64,000 nucleotides of DNA. Source: Bacteriovoracaceae bacterium UBA6200. GTDB taxonomy: Bacteria; Bdellovibrionota; Bacteriovoracia; Bacteriovoracales; Bacteriovoracaceae. Location: the NCBI GenBank assembly GCA_002422605.1, contig DISW01000025.1, forward strand, positions 372,001-436,000, read 5' to 3'. Positions 15,706 through 25,323 of this stretch are shown one piece after another. The position numbers and the translations under genes are program-made. The notes under the pieces are model-generated. The model did not search any database. It worked only from the letters and a program-made list of their open reading frames with translations, and was not told the origin of the DNA. The first letter of the stretch is position 1, and every line of letters begins with the position of its first letter.

Positions 15706-17028
15706 ATGAATATTGCCATAACTGTTTATACAGTTCTAAAAAACAAAATTTCCCAAAAATATTTTGGAGAGAGTGTTCTCTTCATTTGCATAGGCGTGTT
15801 TTCCGCTCTCGTTTGTACGGCCTATGCCAAATTGTTTTCCTTGATTGAGCATTATTCGGGAAGTCTTTTTGCTAATAATCCGCTGATCATTTTTATCATG
15901 GCCCCTGCTGGACTTGTTTTATCTTTTCTTTTAGTCAGATGGTTTTCTCCTGGAGCTAGTGGAAGTGGGATTCCTCAAGTCATGGCATGCGTTGAGCATT
16001 CAGGTTTAGCGGCCAAGCTTCTTAGGAAATCTGTTATAATCATTAAAACAATTTCTAGTTTGCTTGCTGTTTCTGTGGGAGCAGCGATAGGGCGCGAAGG
16101 ACCATCTCTTCAGATTTCAGCTTCTATTGCCTATAATTTAGGAAAAGTTTTTAGGCGCTTTCGTATTCAGCCTAGTCCTGAACAAATTTTAGTTGCTGGT
16201 GCTGCCAGTGGATTGGCCGCAGCCTTCAATACTCCCATCGGTGGAATTGTTTACGCTGTTGAAGAACTGAGTAAGGAGCACATCCGGAAATTTAAAGATA
16301 TATTACTTCTTGCAGTGGTTTTATCAGGTTTAACTGCACAAGCTATTCTGGGGAACTATCTATATCTTGGTAATCCCGCAATGCCTAAACATAGCGGCTT
16401 TACTGTTTTTATTGGTATTACAGTATTGAGCCTTTTTTGTGGATTTTTAGGAAGTCTTTTTTCTAAGTTTCTTACTGCTTTAATTGAATGGCGTTCAAAA
16501 AAAACAATTTCAACTCAATTAGTGATCATTTCTTTGGTAGGACTTGCGCTTGCCACATCATTTTATTTTTTAGGAACATCCTCCCTATTTTCCGGTAAAG
16601 AAGTTATCAACCAAGCTCTTTTCTTTGAACAGACAGTAAGTTTGCCTGTCGCCATGTCACGATTCTTTGGACCTCTGATTTCTTCAATGACTGGAGTAGC
16701 AGGCGGAATATTTGCTCCTTCTCTTTCTGCTGGGGCTGCAATCGGTAATTTTTCTGCTGCTTTTTTTGACCCTGAAATGAAAATCATCTTTACTCTAGCT
16801 GGAATGGTTGGATTCCTAAATGGAGTTACTCATACACCTATAACTTCTTTTATTTTAGTTCTCGAGATGACTGACAGGCATTCTGTTGTCATTCCGATGA
16901 TGAGTGCAGCCGTTTTTTCTTCTATCGGTGCACGTCTTATTGCTAATAAGTCTTTTTATGAATTTGCTGTTGATAGGATACTGGAAGCAGAGGCATTAAC
17001 ACCAAAGAGTGTACCTCCGGATAAATAA
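15706..17028 (+). CDS. ClC-family chloride channel or Cl-/H+ antiporter
   Basis: A 440-residue protein with the ClC selectivity motifs in order: GSGIPQVMACVEHSG (~residue 87), GREGPSLQISAS (~residue 128, gating Glu present), AAFNTPIGGIVYAVEEL and GGIFAPSLSAGAAIG. A late HTPITSFILVLEMTD completes the fold. There are no C-terminal CBS domains. Length fits bacterial ClC proteins (about 400-470). No strong ribosome site is seen before ATG 15706. It is monocistronic and convergent with the next gene, leaving only two bases between the stops. It may serve acid resistance or charge balance. Confidence 0.9.
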   Translation: MNIAITVYTVLKNKISQKYFGESVLFICIGVFSALVCTAYAKLFSLIEHYSGSLFANNPLIIFIMAPAGLVLSFLLVRWFSPGASGSGIPQVMACVEHSGLAAKLLRKSVIIIKTISSLLAVSVGAAIGREGPSLQISASIAYNLGKVFRRFRIQPSPEQILVAGAASGLAAAFNTPIGGIVYAVEELSKEHIRKFKDILLLAVVLSGLTAQAILGNYLYLGNPAMPKHSGFTVFIGITVLSLFCGFLGSLFSKFLTALIEWRSKKTISTQLVIISLVGLALATSFYFLGTSSLFSGKEVINQALFFEQTVSLPVAMSRFFGPLISSMTGVAGGIFAPSLSAGAAIGNFSAAFFDPEMKIIFTLAGMVGFLNGVTHTPITSFILVLEMTDRHSVVIPMMSAAVFSSIGARLIANKSFYEFAVDRILEAEALTPKSVPPDK

Positions 17029-17030
17029 TT

Positions 17031-18359
17031 TTATTTATCAAAGAAGATACTAATTAATCCGGTTCTAAGCTCTAATGTAGGAGAACTTCCAAGTTCAGTT
17101 GCCGGACCTCGGTATATGCTATCGACCTCATTCATTGTACTAAGAGACATAAAACCTCCATATAACTCACCATTGTCATTACTATTCAAAACATCCAGAG
17201 GAAGGGTTTGAACGTAATAAAAATCTTCCAAAATTATTTTTGAATTTGAGCAGGAATATTGAGGGAAAGAATAAAGTAAACTTTTTACATATACCGTTAA
17301 GTAATTCTCTCCATAGTTAAGTCCATTTCCATTTAAGAATAAATTCATTTGAGATGCCGGTGAGAAATTCGACACGCTCTTTTCTGGTAAGATTTCAAGA
17401 GGGATTGGCGAAGAAAAGGAAGCGTGATTTGTAATGATAGAAGCGCAATCCAAGTTCAATTGGTATGGGGCATGTGACTTTAGATTGATCACCCCCACAG
17501 TATGATGAGGAGATCCAAAATCATTGCTTCTAATAATCATTTCTGTCTCAAGCTGTGTCGTTTGAACGTACTTTTTATTCTGAGTGACTTCAAGATGTGG
17601 AAAATCAGGATCAAAGGCAAAATAAGCTTCTTCAGTTTCAGATGTGATTTGCCCGTCATTCGACGTTCCTGCAAAACTTAGGCAAAACGACTTAGATGCT
17701 TGGCCCAGTTGAAAAGCACCTGAGTAAACATTCCCCTGTTCTGGGTCGCAACAATGGTTTTCACTGATGCAGTATTTAATAGAAGAAGCGGTAGAGCAGG
17801 TTAGATTAATTTCTATCGGCTCTTTAAAAGAGCCACCTGTTATATTTGATGAGCAAACAGGAATCTTCGGATCTTTAAATCCTGAAAATTCATCAGGGTC
17901 TTTAAGCTCTTTATCAATGTAAGGTGTTGAAGGTGAGGGTTGAGGAGCACTATAAAAAGGCGATGATTCTATTTGCTTTGAATTCGTTGTCTTTGTCGGT
18001 GATTTATTACTTTCTGTGGAGGAAGAGGGGGAGCGCCTTGTTCTTTGCGTTCCTCCACTCCAGTTAAATACTGGAGCTGAGGCGCTTTCAAATTCTAAAG
18101 ACTTATCTATTTCAGGAGAAATATCAAGCCCTTGAGTGCGATCTGAGATCACGTACTGTGGCCCTTGGGGTTTCATTTCAATGAGCTGAGATTTTTTAGG
18201 TGGCAAAGAGGCTGGATTACGATTTTTCTTAATCTTTTTTTTGACTAGGAAATCACTATCTTCTTTAATATCAAGCACATTCGGCTGTACTGCGCGCTTT
18301 AAGCCCAGCCCACCTAAAAGTAGAATAAGTATACCTACAGCAATAGTACGCCTTCTCAT
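17031..18359 (-). CDS. Surface/periplasmic protein with chitobiase C-terminal-like domain
   Basis: A 442-residue protein of no known function. Residues 5-23 (TIAVGILILLLGGLGLKRA) are a signal anchor. A basic segment (KKKIKKNRN) and a Ser/Pro/Thr-rich disordered stretch to ~165 follow. Then comes a ~90-residue Ig-like module with GGSFKEPIEINLTCSTASSI, CISENHCC and YSGAFQLGQASKSFCLSFAG, like CHB_HEX_C/FN3_7 domains. The C-terminal ~200 residues match nothing I recognise. It is divergent from the giant S74 fibre gene across 128 bases that hold a 30-bp palindrome. A role in the same surface structure is an inference. Confidence 0.7.
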   Translation of the reverse strand: MRRRTIAVGILILLLGGLGLKRAVQPNVLDIKEDSDFLVKKKIKKNRNPASLPPKKSQLIEMKPQGPQYVISDRTQGLDISPEIDKSLEFESASAPVFNWSGGTQRTRRSPSSSTESNKSPTKTTNSKQIESSPFYSAPQPSPSTPYIDKELKDPDEFSGFKDPKIPVCSSNITGGSFKEPIEINLTCSTASSIKYCISENHCCDPEQGNVYSGAFQLGQASKSFCLSFAGTSNDGQITSETEEAYFAFDPDFPHLEVTQNKKYVQTTQLETEMIIRSNDFGSPHHTVGVINLKSHAPYQLNLDCASIITNHASFSSPIPLEILPEKSVSNFSPASQMNLFLNGNGLNYGENYLTVYVKSLLYSFPQYSCSNSKIILEDFYYVQTLPLDVLNSNDNGELYGGFMSLSTMNEVDSIYRGPATELGSSPTLELRTGLISIFFDK

Positions 18360-18418
18360 GAGAGTCTTTTCGGTTAAAGGGCAATTTTTAAACTTAATTT
18401 TGTATCAAACGTTTATTT

Positions 18419-18448
18419 AAGTGCTCCCGTTTATAAACGGGAGCACTT
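18419..18448. promoter_or_regulatory. Perfect 30-bp palindrome between divergent surface genes
   Basis: Bases 18419-18433 (AAGTGCTCCCGTTTA) are followed at once by their exact reverse complement. It lies 60 bases from the minus-strand start and 39 from the fibre-protein start. With no loop and no T run it fits an operator for a dimeric regulator better than a terminator. A short-lived hairpin or RNase III-type site is the alternative. Confidence 0.6.
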
Positions 18449-18487
18449 GAATCAAGTTAAAATTTACTTAATTAAAAAGGAAGCTTT

Positions 18488-21400
18488 GTGAAAATAAGAC
18501 TGATCGTTTTAGGCGGATTGATTCTCCAGACTCCACAGCTATTGGCAATGGATTCATTTAGCTACTCGGGCCGGTTAATTAATAATAACGGTTCTCCCGT
18601 TACGGGAGAAGTGAACCTTAAATTTGATTTGAGCTCTACCCAGGACTCTTCGGATATTCTTTGTTCCAAGACTATCAGTGAAGTTCCTCTCTCTCATGGG
18701 ATCTTTAACGTTAAATTAGATTTTCTCCCTGCTGATTGTGAGAATAATAGCATTCAGACGATCATGGAAAGCATTCCTTCAGGCCATAGTTTAAGCTATC
18801 AGGTTACAGACCTGACTAATTCTCGCTCTTATTCTCATCAAACAATTTATTCTGTTCCATCTTCTTTCATGGCAAGTTTTGCCAAATCTCTTGGAAGTAT
18901 GGGCGCTACTTCAGATGGACAAGTTTTAAAATGGAGTGCTGCTGCTGGAAAATGGATACCAGGAACTGCGGGAACAGGAAATGGAACTATAACTTCTATT
19001 AACACTGGTCCTGGTTTAGTAGGAGGGCCGATCGAGAATAATGGAACTATTTCCATTGCACCAGGTGGAATCGAAGATGGCCACTTAGCTCCTGGAATTA
19101 ATCCTTCTAAGCTTAGCGGAACCCGTGATGCTTCCAAATATCTTAAAGGTGATAATACCTGGAGTAGTTTTGAAGCAGATCTTTTGGCCACCATCTTAAA
19201 CGGCTTTTCTTTACCCACTCCGGCATCAGCAATCACCAGTAGTGATTCAGTCCTTGAAGCTTTTGGAAAACTTCAAGGTCAGATTACAGCTCTGGAGTCT
19301 AATAAACTTAGTAGAACTGGTGGGACTTTATTTGTAGGTACTATAAATGGTGTACCGACTCCAACCCAATTAGATCAGATTGTGAATAAGGAATATGTTG
19401 ATAGTTTAGTTAATGACGTAAATCCCTCCCAATGGATTACGGCAACTCCTAACATTCACTACGATATAGGTAACGTTGGGATTGGTACTGCTACCCCTGG
19501 TTCAAAGCTCAGTATCGTAGGGGATATTTCACTAGCTGGCGGAATAAAATTTAAACCAAATACTTACACAGTGGAACTTAAAACGAGTGATGCAACTTCT
19601 AGTGACTTACAGTTTATACTTCCACCGGATAAAGGTAGTTCCGGTGAAGTCATTGTTACAGATGGCAATGGAAATTTATCCTGGGCCTCTCCGGCGGCAA
19701 GCAAGCAAGATGCTTTCACCGTATCTTCACCACTTGCTTATGACTCTGGAACAGATATTTTAAGTATTGGATTGATGCCAACATCTCTGGGAGGAACTGG
19801 TCTTAATAATCCTGGTCTTTCGGGTAATCTTCTGAAATCCGATGGATTAAACTGGTATAGTTGGACTCCAAACTTTTTAACAAGTGAAGCTGACCCTACA
19901 GTTCTACCCTTCGCTAAGGCTTCTCTACCAACCTGTGGAGTAGGAGAAGTTTTAAAATCCGATGGTTCTTCTTTTTCTTGTGTAACTGATGCCAATACAA
20001 TTTTATCGACCGATGATGTTTCTCTCGAAACTTCCGGTTCAACCATTCGTGTGAAGGCGCAAGGGATTTTAGATACACACTTAAGTGGCATCTCTTCATC
20101 CTGTGGTATTGGGCAAATTTTAGTTACCAATGGAATGGGATCATTTTCATGCGCAACAGATTCAGTTGTCATTGGCGGCTCTCTCGCTTCTTCAAGCGCC
20201 ATCTTAGATCTTCAGTCTACGACTAAAGGTCTTCTTCCTCCGAGAATGACCACGACCGAAAGAGATGCCATTACTGCTCCTTCAAATGGTTTAGTGATCT
20301 ATAATACTTCCAGTAACCAGATTGAATTCTTTAACGGCACTGGTTGGAGTACATCTAATACATTCGTTGGAACCCGCGCCACTTCAGATATTGTTCAGGC
20401 CGGAAGTCTTGCGGACACTAAGCTTAACTTGAATGCCAAAACCTTCGATGTTGGAAACAATTTTGACTTAGCGACTGATCGTTTTCAACCAACAGTTGCA
20501 GGAAAGTATCTCGTTACCCTTCAAATACACGCTTCCTCTCAGTCTAACGGAGATCATAATATATCTGCCATCTATAAAAATGGATCGATGTATGAAAGAC
20601 GTTTTACTCGATCAATAAGTGCCGGCAACAGCGAATCAACTATTGTCACGCTCGTTGATATGAATGGCTCTACGGATTTTATAGAACCCTATTTTAGTCT
20701 TTCTGCCGGAAATGCGGTTGCCGTTACATTCACAGCTTCTCTTCAATCTCCTGGTTCTTCTTCTGGAAGTGGCGGTGGTGCTGTTACTTCTGATAGCGTT
20801 GATGGTACTCATATTCAAGACGGAACAATTACCTCTGCAGATATAGCTCCTAATACAGTTTCAGTTTCCAATCTCGATTTTGCATCAAATGAAGGGATTA
20901 ATCTTCCTCAACAGGCCGCGAATCCGGCAACGGGGACTGCTGGTCAAACATACTTTAATACTACGACCAAAACTCTGATGTTCCATGATGGAACAAGCTG
21001 GCAAGCTGTAGGCTCAGGAGGAGGGGGCGGTGGAAGTGGTAGTATCAAAACAGATTCTTGGGATTCTGGAAGTAATGCTATTAATACTCAATCAATTACA
21101 TTAGACACAGCTTCGGTCGTGGTTATTTCAGCTTCTATAGAAGCGGTTCATTCAAATGGTGTCATGGAATTTAATGGGGCCAGGGCCAATATTTCTGTGA
21201 ATGGAGCTATGTGTGGGATCGATCAGGACTATGTGGGGGCAGACACTAACAGAACGATAAATGCATCAGCTTCTTGTATTGTAAATCTACCTGCTGGCAC
21301 ACATACACTGAAATCTGAAACGACTGGAAATAATATCCAATCAAGAAATTACAACAAGCTCTCCTACGTTGCGATCCCGACGAGCATTAGTGGTGGAGGG

Positions 21401-24307
21401 GGAGCAGATAATCTTGGAAACCACACGGCAACTCAAAATTTAAACCTAGGAGCAAATTGGATTTCTGGGGACGGGGATAATGAAGGTCTAAGTGTTAGCA
21501 GTAACGGGAAAGTTGGGATCGGGTTAACCACACCTACTCAAGCCTTTGAAGTAAATGGTGCTGCTAAAACCGTTGGAAGGATGTATGTTTCTGGTGACAC
21601 CGGTAGCGCTATGTCTGTTCCAACATTAGTTTTAAGATATGATACTGCAAACAACTATGGTGAAATCTTTGCCCGTGATTATTCAACTGGCACTCAAAAA
21701 AATCTTGTTCTTCAAGGAATTGGGGGATACGTCGGAATTGGTACAATAACACCTTCAACAAAGCTTGATGTGGTTGGAGATATTAAAGCTTCAGGTGATA
21801 TTTGTTCAGCAGGTGGTTCCACCTGTATGAGTACGCTTGCCTCAGGAAGCACCAAGTGGTCGCTTAATGGATCTGATATCTACAGAAACAGCAAGGTTGG
21901 AATTGGGACGGCGAGCCCTCTAAGCCAGTTCCATATCGCTAATGGAGTTAATGCCATAATGCGATTAGACTCAGGACCTGGACTTGCAAGTAGTATCTTG
22001 CATTATAACGGAGCAACAGCAGGTAGCGGCCTGGCATTCTTCCCAGCTGCAGATGGAAGACTACTCTCAGTGCTCGGAAGTGATTTAATTAATAACAATG
22101 CAAAGCTTACGATACTACAAAACGGTAACGTCGGTATCGGGACAATAACTCCGTCAGTAAAACTTGATGTCGTTGGAAATATAAAAGCTTCAGGTGATAT
22201 TTGTTCAGCAGGCGGTGCCACTTGTATGAGTACGCTGGCATCAGGAAGCAGCAAGTGGTCGCTTAATGGATCCGATATCTACAGAAATAGTAAGGTTGGG
22301 GTTGGAACATCAACTCCTGGGGCCAAGCTTCACCTTGTTGCTAATGATTCATCCACTCAACTTCGATTGGAGGGCACCGGGACTTATAATGCTTGGATGG
22401 AGTACAGACCGAGTGATGTGGGAGCAGAAAATTGGAATACAGGCGTTGATGTAAATGGTTTTAAAATTCATAATCAAACAGATAATACAACTAGGTTGCT
22501 CATTGATAATAGTGGCAATGTAGGGATTGGAACCAACAATCCACCACATAAATTAACAGTTCAAGGTAATCATCTTATTACCACAAACGACTACGTTCAT
22601 GGCGTTATTGGTAGTGCGCTTTGGCTTGCCCGTGGTGCAGCTACTGGTAACACTCATTCACTTATTCAAGCTTACCACGATGGCGCTATGACTTATGCTC
22701 CACTTGCTTTAAACCCTAGTGGAGGGAATGTTGGTATTGGGACGACTGAGCCTGATTCCAAACTACACATTAACACCAGTGGTAATACTGCAGCTGATGG
22801 GATTACCTTGAGAAATGGCACAAACCAGACACATAAGTGGTACTTACCGAGTAATACTCATTCAGAGTTTTTGATTGGATCTACTGCAGGCTTATTTTCT
22901 TGGAAAAATTCTAATGGGGAGTTATTAAGAATTAATTCAAACGGAAATGTTGGTATCGGAACTATTTCTCCAGTTGCAAAGTTGCAAGTTGAGCATCCAA
23001 TGAATAATGGTGCATCTAAGTACTCTTGGACGTCAGGAGCAGGATTATTTATTAACAACCCTTCGTTTGCTAATGGTGGAGAAGTCGCCAAGATCGTTAT
23101 GAATACTGCCAGTGGAGGCTATAATAGTGGCGCAATAATTCACGTTGAAGGCGCCGGTGCTCACAACTCTGGGCAGTTAGTGTTTTCGACTGGCTGGGAT
23201 GCAGCTGGAAATGGCACAGAACGTATGCGTATTAAAAACAATGGTAATGTCGGAGTTGGAACGACAGCACCTACAGCAAAGATTCATGCTGAAATTAATG
23301 AAACAGGTTCAGGTTTTAAACTTACAGATTCTGAGGCTCCCAACGGCTTCCTTTCAATTGGAGAAGCGGGAAGTGCTGCAAATACTTTTGCTCCTATGAT
23401 AATGGGTAGACCTTCCGGTAGTGATAAAATGACAGGTCTTTACTCTGATGTACTCAGTGCTGAAGATGTTGGCTCCGTTCCTGCTTTGATACTGCTTGGT
23501 AGTAAGGCTTCAGGGGGGTTGACCACCAGACCGGTTCTAGGGATTAACAATCATACAACAAGGCTCATGACCGTGCGTGCGAATGGTACTGTCGGAATTG
23601 GGACATCAGCTCCTTCTCAGTTACTCCATATTTCCGGGGCTGGCAGCCCATCAATCAGGCTTGAAGATACAGATGATAATCGGCATGCAATGCTGAGAAT
23701 GGATAATAGTGTATTCGAAATTTGGAGTGCAGGAGCCGCCACGGACGCTGGAGTGATTGTTTTCCGCACGGGCAGTGGGGGAGGGACCGAAAGAATGCGC
23801 CTTAGCGGTGAAGGGAATTTGGGAATTGGCACGATTGCCCCATCATATAAACTCCAAGTAGGAAATGCAGCTGATGGAAGCCAAGCTCGTGCCAATGCCT
23901 GGAATGCTCTCTCAGATGAAAGACTTAAAAAGAATTTTAAGCCTATTCCAGATGCTTTAGAGAAGATTAAGGCCATTAGTGGATATTTCTATGAGTGGAA
24001 GCGTGGAGCAGATAAAAGTCGAAAAGTAGGGGTGAAGGCCCAGGAAGTTCAGAAAGTGTTTCCTGAGGTCGTATCAAAAGGGGACGATGGCTTCTTATCG
24101 GTTTCTTATGACCACTTAATTGCTCCAATCATTGAAGCCGTTAAGTCTCTTTCGGAAATTCAAACAAATAATTCGAGAGACATTTCTTCTAAAGCTGATA
24201 AAGAAGATGTTGAATTATTAAAAGCTGAAAATGAAAGACTCAAAAAAGAAAACGAAGAAATAAAGATCAGATTGAGAAAGATCGAAGAATCTCTTAACTT
24301 AAACTAA
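18488..24307 (+). CDS. Giant surface fibre protein with C-terminal S74 intramolecular chaperone
   Basis: A 1,939-residue protein starting at GTG 18488, with AAAGGA upstream and signal peptide KIRLIVLGGLILQTPQLLA. The body has twelve copies of a tail-fibre motif of the form NVGIGTxxPxxKL. There are also Gly/Ser linkers (GGGGGGSGS) and a C1q/TNF-like sandwich near residues 650-760. The end is a Peptidase_S74 chaperone (SDERLKKNFKPIPDALEKI from ~1808, then VGVKAQEVQKVFPEVV) and a Lys/Glu coiled coil (~1895-1935). In phage endosialidases this module trimerises the fibre and cleaves itself off just before the Ser of SDxRxK. No phage genes are nearby, so it is probably a cell-surface trimeric fibre or adhesin. 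Its end overlaps the convergent TIGR02147 gene by nine bases. Confidence 0.9.
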   Translation: MKIRLIVLGGLILQTPQLLAMDSFSYSGRLINNNGSPVTGEVNLKFDLSSTQDSSDILCSKTISEVPLSHGIFNVKLDFLPADCENNSIQTIMESIPSGHSLSYQVTDLTNSRSYSHQTIYSVPSSFMASFAKSLGSMGATSDGQVLKWSAAAGKWIPGTAGTGNGTITSINTGPGLVGGPIENNGTISIAPGGIEDGHLAPGINPSKLSGTRDASKYLKGDNTWSSFEADLLATILNGFSLPTPASAITSSDSVLEAFGKLQGQITALESNKLSRTGGTLFVGTINGVPTPTQLDQIVNKEYVDSLVNDVNPSQWITATPNIHYDIGNVGIGTATPGSKLSIVGDISLAGGIKFKPNTYTVELKTSDATSSDLQFILPPDKGSSGEVIVTDGNGNLSWASPAASKQDAFTVSSPLAYDSGTDILSIGLMPTSLGGTGLNNPGLSGNLLKSDGLNWYSWTPNFLTSEADPTVLPFAKASLPTCGVGEVLKSDGSSFSCVTDANTILSTDDVSLETSGSTIRVKAQGILDTHLSGISSSCGIGQILVTNGMGSFSCATDSVVIGGSLASSSAILDLQSTTKGLLPPRMTTTERDAITAPSNGLVIYNTSSNQIEFFNGTGWSTSNTFVGTRATSDIVQAGSLADTKLNLNAKTFDVGNNFDLATDRFQPTVAGKYLVTLQIHASSQSNGDHNISAIYKNGSMYERRFTRSISAGNSESTIVTLVDMNGSTDFIEPYFSLSAGNAVAVTFTASLQSPGSSSGSGGGAVTSDSVDGTHIQDGTITSADIAPNTVSVSNLDFASNEGINLPQQAANPATGTAGQTYFNTTTKTLMFHDGTSWQAVGSGGGGGGSGSIKTDSWDSGSNAINTQSITLDTASVVVISASIEAVHSNGVMEFNGARANISVNGAMCGIDQDYVGADTNRTINASASCIVNLPAGTHTLKSETTGNNIQSRNYNKLSYVAIPTSISGGGGADNLGNHTATQNLNLGANWISGDGDNEGLSVSSNGKVGIGLTTPTQAFEVNGAAKTVGRMYVSGDTGSAMSVPTLVLRYDTANNYGEIFARDYSTGTQKNLVLQGIGGYVGIGTITPSTKLDVVGDIKASGDICSAGGSTCMSTLASGSTKWSLNGSDIYRNSKVGIGTASPLSQFHIANGVNAIMRLDSGPGLASSILHYNGATAGSGLAFFPAADGRLLSVLGSDLINNNAKLTILQNGNVGIGTITPSVKLDVVGNIKASGDICSAGGATCMSTLASGSSKWSLNGSDIYRNSKVGVGTSTPGAKLHLVANDSSTQLRLEGTGTYNAWMEYRPSDVGAENWNTGVDVNGFKIHNQTDNTTRLLIDNSGNVGIGTNNPPHKLTVQGNHLITTNDYVHGVIGSALWLARGAATGNTHSLIQAYHDGAMTYAPLALNPSGGNVGIGTTEPDSKLHINTSGNTAADGITLRNGTNQTHKWYLPSNTHSEFLIGSTAGLFSWKNSNGELLRINSNGNVGIGTISPVAKLQVEHPMNNGASKYSWTSGAGLFINNPSFANGGEVAKIVMNTASGGYNSGAIIHVEGAGAHNSGQLVFSTGWDAAGNGTERMRIKNNGNVGVGTTAPTAKIHAEINETGSGFKLTDSEAPNGFLSIGEAGSAANTFAPMIMGRPSGSDKMTGLYSDVLSAEDVGSVPALILLGSKASGGLTTRPVLGINNHTTRLMTVRANGTVGIGTSAPSQLLHISGAGSPSIRLEDTDDNRHAMLRMDNSVFEIWSAGAATDAGVIVFRTGSGGGTERMRLSGEGNLGIGTIAPSYKLQVGNAADGSQARANAWNALSDERLKKNFKPIPDALEKIKAISGYFYEWKRGADKSRKVGVKAQEVQKVFPEVVSKGDDGFLSVSYDHLIAPIIEAVKSLSEIQTNNSRDISSKADKEDVELLKAENERLKKENEEIKIRLRKIEESLNLN
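21731..22308 (+). repeat. Two near-identical ~180-bp direct repeats inside the fibre gene
   Basis: Copy A (21731 to about 21909) and copy B (22130 to about 22308) are 399 bases apart, exactly 133 codons. Both encode VGIGTITPS.KLDVVG.IKASGDICSAGG.TCMSTLASGS.KWSLNGSDIYRNSKVG with only a few substitutions. This is a recent internal duplication or gene-conversion tract. Confidence 0.8.
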
Positions 24308-25069
24308 TTTTTGAGGTTTAGTAACAGGCACGATCTGCAAACAGATATTATAAACTTCAGTTTTATCTCCGTCTTCCAGAAGAGTTGCAATTTTTCTTCT
24401 GAATTCTCGGGCCATTTCTTTGGCCTTGGGAAGATTGGCCACATTGATTGGTAATACGATCGAGGTTATGTCTCGAATATCAGGATCGTCATTACTTAGT
24501 GAATAGAGTGAATGCATAATCAGCTGTCGATTTGCTTCACGTAGCGCCATCGAAGGGATGTTATGGGTCGTTGTTATATTTTTATAAGTTCGAAGGCGTT
24601 TTCCATTCTTAATTTCAACTAAGCCTAATGAGATCATGATATCAAAAGATTCTTTTACCGTTTTTTCATCAAGATTTAACCTTTCGGCAATCCATGAAAA
24701 ATCGTCTCGATAATTTACTGTCTCCATGAGACTTAAAATAGCGTAGTGGTGCCTGTCTGCAATTAGGGAAAATTCTTCATCTGTTAACTGATGGGCCCCA
24801 CCGAGCTCTTTTCTGGCCTTCTGAGAGTTTTCTATTATCTGAAGGATAATTTTTCTTTCTTCCTCGTTAAGACATAGGGCCTGTATGATACGGTTGGTAA
24901 CTGAACTGCCCGGAACATACTTCTTGTTGAGGATGTCACTCATCCTTCCTGAAGAAATATTCAAGTCTCTGGCAAATGCCCTGGTGGAATAATTTTGATT
25001 TCTTTCTTTCCTCTCCAACAGAATTTTATGGAGCAAAAGAGAGAGATCTATATCGCTACTATTCATCAT
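24299..25069 (-). CDS. TIGR02147/DUF4423-family regulator
   Basis: A 256-residue protein matching the TIGR02147 family, known mostly from Bdellovibrio relatives and Fibrobacter. The N-terminus is a Cro/C1-type helix-turn-helix: NYSTRAFARDLNISSGRMSD, then ILNKKYVPGSSVTNRIIQAL. Residues ~95-165 form a winged-helix-like part (FSWIAERLNLDEKTVKESFD). The C-terminal ~90 residues carry SIVLPINVANLPKAKEMARE, typical of the family. No target is known. It stands next to the fibre gene and is divergent from the PEP-utilising gene, so either could be regulated by it. Confidence 0.85.
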   Translation of the reverse strand: MMNSSDIDLSLLLHKILLERKERNQNYSTRAFARDLNISSGRMSDILNKKYVPGSSVTNRIIQALCLNEEERKIILQIIENSQKARKELGGAHQLTDEEFSLIADRHHYAILSLMETVNYRDDFSWIAERLNLDEKTVKESFDIMISLGLVEIKNGKRLRTYKNITTTHNIPSMALREANRQLIMHSLYSLSNDDPDIRDITSIVLPINVANLPKAKEMAREFRRKIATLLEDGDKTEVYNICLQIVPVTKPQKLV

Positions 25070-25218
25070 TTAATTAACTGCAAACCCTATCATCAATTTT
25101 TCATCGAATACGTTATTAAATGGACCTTTTCAAGCATTTTGAAACGGCAAGTTATAAAAAAGGGCTTTCTAGTGCTCCATGTTTTTTATGGAGTGGTTAG
25201 TGATGGGTGTGCATCCCT

Positions 25219-25247
25219 TTGATACAGTGATGTCAAAAAAATATAAA
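25219..25247 (+). promoter_or_regulatory. Predicted sigma-70 promoter for the PEP-utilising/propeller genes
   Basis: TTGATA (25219-25224) and TATAAA (25242-25247) are separated by exactly 17 bases. This places the transcript start near 25254, about 70 bases before the ATG of the downstream gene. Both boxes match the consensus at five of six positions. Confidence 0.65.
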
Positions 25248-25323
25248 TGGAACTTTTCTGACGTATATCAGTTCTTTTCCACCTTTATATTGTTAGATTC
25301 AGTGCATTCAAACGGAGCTTTTT

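Noticed and set aside
19738..20202. A 154-codon minus-strand frame
   Set aside because: Antisense of the fibre gene; composition follows the sense codons.
18488..24307. Prophage tail-fibre gene
   Set aside because: S74 and VGIGT motifs are phage-like, but there is a signal peptide and there are no phage structural, lysis or integration genes around it.
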